A model generated the notes under the pieces. It saw nothing but the letters and a program-made list of their open reading frames with translations. It had not been told where the DNA came from and ran no database searches. Below are positions 60,830 to 64,000 of a stretch of DNA of 64,000 nucleotides, piece by piece; the stretch's first letter is position 1, and every line of letters starts with the position of its first letter. The DNA lies in NCBI RefSeq assembly GCF_900095695.1, contig NZ_FMIQ01000062.1, positions 1 through 64,000 on the forward strand, read 5' to 3'. The translations under genes were made by a program, and so were the position numbers. This stretch comes from Hafnia alvei. Its GTDB lineage: Bacteria; Pseudomonadota; Gammaproteobacteria; Enterobacterales; Enterobacteriaceae.

Positions 60830-61648
60830 ATGACAGCATCTTTTTCCGACGCTTATATGCAGCGTTTTAGCGGTATTGCTCGCTTGTATGGTCAGCAGGC
60901 GCTGGGCGTATTCTCTCAGGCTCATGTATGCGTTATCGGTATTGGCGGCGTGGGATCGTGGGCGGCAGAAGCGTTAGCTCGCACGGGGATTGGTGCTATT
61001 ACGTTGATCGATATGGATGATGTTTGCGTGACAAACACCAACCGGCAGATCCATGCGCTGCGCAGCAACGTGGGTCAGGCGAAAACAGAAGTGGTTGCTG
61101 CCCGTATTCGTGAGATCAATCCAGAGTGTCAGGTCACCTGCATCGATGATTTTATTACGCCAGATAACGTTGATAAGCTGATTGATAACCGCTTTAGCTA
61201 TGTTATCGACGCCATTGATAGCGTGCGGCCAAAAGCGGCGCTGTTAGCCTATTGCCGTCGCTTTAAAATCCCGATTGTGACGACCGGTGGCGCGGGCGGG
61301 CAAATTGATCCCACGCGTATTGAAGTCGCCGATTTGGCGAAAACCATTCAAGATCCGCTGGCGGCCAAGCTGCGTGAGCGCTTGAAGAATGATTTCAACG
61401 TGGTGAAAAATAGTAAAGGTAAGTTAGGTATCGACTGCGTGTTCTCGACCGAGCCGCTGGTCTATCCACAGCCTGATGGTAGCGTATGTGCTTCTCGCAG
61501 CACTGCGGAAGGGCCTAAACGTATGGATTGCGCCTCTGGGTTTGGCTCGGTCACGATGGTGACGGCAACCTTTGGTTTTGTTGCCGTGGCGCATGCGATT
61601 AAGAAAATGCTGGCTAAGGCTGAGCGCATGGCTGCTCAGCCGTCATGA
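60830..61648 (+). CDS. tcdA: TcdA, tRNA threonylcarbamoyladenosine dehydratase
   Basis: This 272-residue E1-like enzyme converts t6A at position 37 of ANN-decoding tRNAs to its cyclic form. The adenylation motif GIGGVGSWAAEALARTGIG binds ATP, followed by NTNRQIHAL and TTGGAGGQIDP. The start at 60830 gives the usual length (E. coli 268). It converges on csdE, whose product supplies sulfur relay function for this pathway together with CsdA. Confidence 0.95.
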   Translation: MTASFSDAYMQRFSGIARLYGQQALGVFSQAHVCVIGIGGVGSWAAEALARTGIGAITLIDMDDVCVTNTNRQIHALRSNVGQAKTEVVAARIREINPECQVTCIDDFITPDNVDKLIDNRFSYVIDAIDSVRPKAALLAYCRRFKIPIVTTGGAGGQIDPTRIEVADLAKTIQDPLAAKLRERLKNDFNVVKNSKGKLGIDCVFSTEPLVYPQPDGSVCASRSTAEGPKRMDCASGFGSVTMVTATFGFVAVAHAIKKMLAKAERMAAQPS

Positions 61649-62083
61649 TTACAGGTAGCTTTGCGCGATTTTTTTGATCCCAGCGGCGAGCGAGCTTAAA
61701 CCGCTGGCGCGCGAAGAGCTTAACTGTTCCAAAATATTGAGCTGTTGAAATAGCGCCAGCGGGTCGCTTGCCATAATTTGCTGCGGCGTTTTGCCTTCTG
61801 ACGCCGTTAGCAAGATTGCCAACAGACCTTTGACGATCCGCCCGTCGCTGTCGCCATAATAATGCATCGTCCCATCCTCAAGTAATTCTCCACCTAACCA
61901 CACTTGATTTTCACAGCCTGCTAGCTCGGTTTTTTGCTGCTTCAGTTCAGGTGGAAGCGCAGGGAGCTCACGTGCGAGCAGAATGATTTGGCGATAGCGA
62001 TCTTCCCAAAGCGTTAGAGATTCAAACCGTGCGGCTAACATTTCTGGCGTTAATGTCCGGCCAAAAGGATGGGGGGAAATCAT
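61649..62083 (-). CDS. csdE: CsdE, SufE-like sulfur acceptor
   Basis: This 144-residue protein receives persulfide sulfur from CsdA. The acceptor Cys is in ELAGCENQVWLGG. Its start overlaps the csdA stop by 4 bases (ATGA), and its stop abuts tcdA end to end. Confidence 0.95.
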   Translation of the reverse strand: MISPHPFGRTLTPEMLAARFESLTLWEDRYRQIILLARELPALPPELKQQKTELAGCENQVWLGGELLEDGTMHYYGDSDGRIVKGLLAILLTASEGKTPQQIMASDPLALFQQLNILEQLSSSRASGLSSLAAGIKKIAQSYL

Positions 62084-63312
62084 GCAAAATCCTCGTCGTT
62101 CAAGATTGATAGCGCATAGTTTACCGCTTTTACCAACGCGGTGACGTCTTCAGGGCAATTATAGGGCGCAAATGAAGCACGGAGCGAACCGGTAATGCCC
62201 AATGCCTGTATCAACGGCTGCGCACAATGCTGGCCAGCGCGTAACGCTACGCCTTGCTCAGCTATCAAAGCGACTAAATCGCTGTGGTGAATACCTGCAA
62301 TATTGAAAGCCAGCAGCGCGGATTTAGGCGCACGGTAGCTGATAAACCCTTTAATCTGGCTAAGCTGTTGTTCTGCTTGTTCGGCCAGCGAGACGCAGTA
62401 AGCTTCCGCAGCGGCTAAATCGACGTGTTCTAACCATTCAAGTACCGCGGAAAATCCGATAACTCCGGCGATGTTGGGCGTTCCTGCTTCGAAACGGTGA
62501 GGAACGGTTTGTTCGATAAAACCGTCAAATCCGGCTTTGGTTAGCATCTTCCCACCGCCCTGCCATGCGTGCATTTGAGCGAGAAATTCTAGTTTACCGT
62601 ACAGCACGCCAAGCCCCGTTGGGCCATACATCTTATGAGCAGAAAAAGCATAAAAATCAACGTTAAGATCGGCGACGTCAAGCGGATGATGTACCACGCC
62701 TTGCGCGCCATCAATCATAACTGGCGTGCCATTTTGATGCGCCAGTTCTAGCGCGTAACGTAGATCGGGGCATCCGCCGGTAACGTTCGACATTTGCCCC
62801 AAGGCTATCATTTTGGTGCGCGAAGTGAGTAGGGCCGGTAACTGTTTTAGATCCGGTAGCCCGTGTCGGTTGACCGGCAGCTTAACGACATTAGCGCCAC
62901 ATTGTTCAGCCACCATCAGCCACGGTATCAAGTTAGCGTGATGCTCTGCTTCACTTACCAGAATTTCATCACCGGCCTGTAAAACGGGGCGCAGATAGCT
63001 TTGCGCTACGAGGTTGATGGCTTCGGTGGTTCCTTTAGTCCAAACAATGCTGTCTGCGCTGTGAGCATGGAGAAGCTGGGCAACCTGCTGACGAGCCGAT
63101 TCATATCGCTGAGTCAAACGCAGAGCAGCCTGATGTTGGCTGCGGTGTACGGTAGCGGCGCTGCCAGCGTAATACGCTTGGGTGGCTTCAAGTAGTGCTT
63201 GAGGTTTAAGTGCGGTTGCTGCGCTGTCGAGGTAGACCGCATGCTGCTCGTTATCTTTTGTTGAAAGTGCAGGGAAGTGGCCGCGAAAGGCTGAATAATT
63301 AAAGGATGTCAT
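62080..63312 (-). CDS. csdA: CsdA, cysteine desulfurase
   Basis: This 410-residue PLP enzyme takes sulfur from cysteine. The PLP Lys is in FSAHKMYGPTGLGVLYG, HHAN in SEAEHHANLIPW, and the persulfide-forming Cys in LRAGQHCAQPL. With CsdE and TcdA (csdL) it forms a sulfur-transfer set linked to tRNA modification. No iron-sulfur genes are adjacent. Confidence 0.96.
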   Translation of the reverse strand: MTSFNYSAFRGHFPALSTKDNEQHAVYLDSAATALKPQALLEATQAYYAGSAATVHRSQHQAALRLTQRYESARQQVAQLLHAHSADSIVWTKGTTEAINLVAQSYLRPVLQAGDEILVSEAEHHANLIPWLMVAEQCGANVVKLPVNRHGLPDLKQLPALLTSRTKMIALGQMSNVTGGCPDLRYALELAHQNGTPVMIDGAQGVVHHPLDVADLNVDFYAFSAHKMYGPTGLGVLYGKLEFLAQMHAWQGGGKMLTKAGFDGFIEQTVPHRFEAGTPNIAGVIGFSAVLEWLEHVDLAAAEAYCVSLAEQAEQQLSQIKGFISYRAPKSALLAFNIAGIHHSDLVALIAEQGVALRAGQHCAQPLIQALGITGSLRASFAPYNCPEDVTALVKAVNYALSILNDEDFA

Positions 63313-63502
63313 GCGGAATAATTCCTCATTGCGGGCCGCTTAGTTGTCACGCTCAGCGGGGGCGTGACAGATTAATCTGAATAATCCGGCAGTTTTCTGG
63401 CAAAGCTGAAATAGCTTGTTATGCTTTTAACTACTGGCAAATGAATGTGCCGGAGATAAAAAGAGCGTTTAGTAGCGCATTTTAAACTGCAAGGAGTAAA
63501 TC

Positions 63503-63724
63503 ATGAAGAAATTAGGTGCTGTTTTATCCGCCGTGATGTTTACCTTCGTATTGGCTGGTTGTTCAAGCAATTACGTCATGCATACCAACGATGGTCGCAC
63601 TATTGTGAGCGATGGTAAACCTCAGGTGGATAACGAAACCGGAATGATTAGCTACAAAGATGCTAACGGCAATCAGCAGCAGATTAACCGTAACGACGTT
63701 AAAGAAATGACTGAAAGCAATTAA
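63503..63724 (+). CDS. ygdI: YgdI, small DUF903 lipoprotein
   Basis: This 73-residue lipoprotein has lipobox VLAGC (Cys19) and the YgdI/YgdR-type domain (MHTNDGRTIVSDGKPQVD, YKDANGNQQQINRNDV). AAGGAG lies 7 bases before the ATG. It sits between csdA and gcvB, as in E. coli. Function is unknown. Confidence 0.92.
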   Translation: MKKLGAVLSAVMFTFVLAGCSSNYVMHTNDGRTIVSDGKPQVDNETGMISYKDANGNQQQINRNDVKEMTESN

Positions 63725-63756
63725 TTTGATTATTAAAATCAACGTCGTAAATCTAA

Positions 63757-63783
63757 AAACGCTGACTTCGGTCGGCGTTTTTA
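63757..63783 (+). terminator. Intrinsic terminator of ygdI
   Basis: AACGCTGAC, loop TTCG, GTCGGCGTT is followed by a T-run. Confidence 0.85.
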
Positions 63784-63786
63784 GAT

Positions 63787-63983
63787 AAAAAAAAGCACCG
63801 CAAATTGCGGTGCTACTAATCACTATGGACAGACAGGGTAAATGTACAGGAAGTGAAAAAACAGTAGCCTAGCTACTATGTCTGAAATCGTCAGACAACT
63901 TGCAAACACAACATCACAACCACAAAGCCAAAAGTATTCAGGAACCAAATCCACAAACACTTTTTCGTTCCGGCTCGGGAAGT
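63787..63983 (-). ncRNA. gcvB: GcvB, Hfq-dependent regulatory small RNA
   Basis: On the minus strand the RNA begins ACTTCCCGAGCCGGAACGAA. It contains the G/U-rich R1 seed GGTTGTGATGTTGTGTTTGC (about 63901-63926), the stretch CACTTCCTGTACATTTACCC, and CTGTCTGTCCATAGTGATTA. It ends in the terminator AGCACCGCAATTTGCGGTGC plus T8. This matches E. coli GcvB (about 205 nt) nearly throughout. It represses many amino-acid and peptide transport messages. The expected divergent activator gene gcvA would lie just beyond the right edge. Confidence 0.96.
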
Positions 63984-63989
63984 GGCGTC

Positions 63990-63995
63990 ACTATA
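63990..63995 (-). promoter_or_regulatory. gcvB -10 element
   Basis: TATAGT on the minus strand, 6 bases before the predicted RNA start. The -35 element is outside the window. Confidence 0.75.
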
Positions 63996-64000
63996 GGTAT

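Overview
The window is chromosomal DNA from a member of the Enterobacterales. Almost every protein is closely similar to an E. coli K-12 protein, and the E. coli gene order is preserved in long blocks. The proteins are diverged enough, and some joins different enough, that this is not Escherichia or Salmonella. A Hafnia/Obesumbacterium-type genome fits best, but that genus call is inference. No transposase, integrase, phage gene, CRISPR array or defence system was seen.

Layout. (1) Positions 1-10.8 kb are an accessory sugar-use region. A GH36 alpha-galactosidase (cut by the window edge) and a GPH-family sugar symporter run leftward. Divergent from them is an amino-sugar operon, agaR-kbaZ-agaS-IIB-IIC-IID-IIA-kbaY. 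Its product set would import galactosamine (or N-acetylgalactosamine) by a mannose-family PTS, deaminate/isomerise it to tagatose-6-phosphate, and cleave tagatose-1,6-bisphosphate. There is no agaA deacetylase. (2) 11.2-33.4 kb corresponds to the E. coli 3-min block: yadE-like deacetylase, panD-panC-panB (pantothenate), folK-pcnB, gluQ, dksA, sfsA, thpR, hrpB, mrcB and fhuACDB. A general porin gene is inserted between mrcB and fhuA. (3) 33.4-39.7 kb holds a DUF2076 gene, iap, the sulfate-activation operon cysDNC, ygbE and a small FlxA-like gene. (4) 39.9-63.8 kb corresponds to the E. coli 63-min block in conserved order: lgt-thyA-ppdA-ppdB-ygdB-ppdC-recC-ptrA-recB-recD, argA, amiC, two initiator tRNAs, mltA, tcdA, csdE-csdA and ygdI. 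The complete small RNA GcvB lies on the minus strand at the right edge. Blocks 2, 3 and 4 are far apart in E. coli, so their joins mark rearrangements.

Regulation that can be read directly: CRP-like sites and GAAAG/CTTTC operator-like repeats before agaR, a Fur box over the fhuA promoter, an AUU start codon for pcnB, ATGA stop/start overlaps inside most operons, and several clear intrinsic terminators.

The least explained structure is an intergenic repeat family present three times (about 10.90, 58.60 and 58.90 kb). Each copy carries a series of hairpins whose stem sequences differ between copies while pairing is kept and the loop GGAT is constant. A second, C-rich palindromic element lies between yadE and panD.
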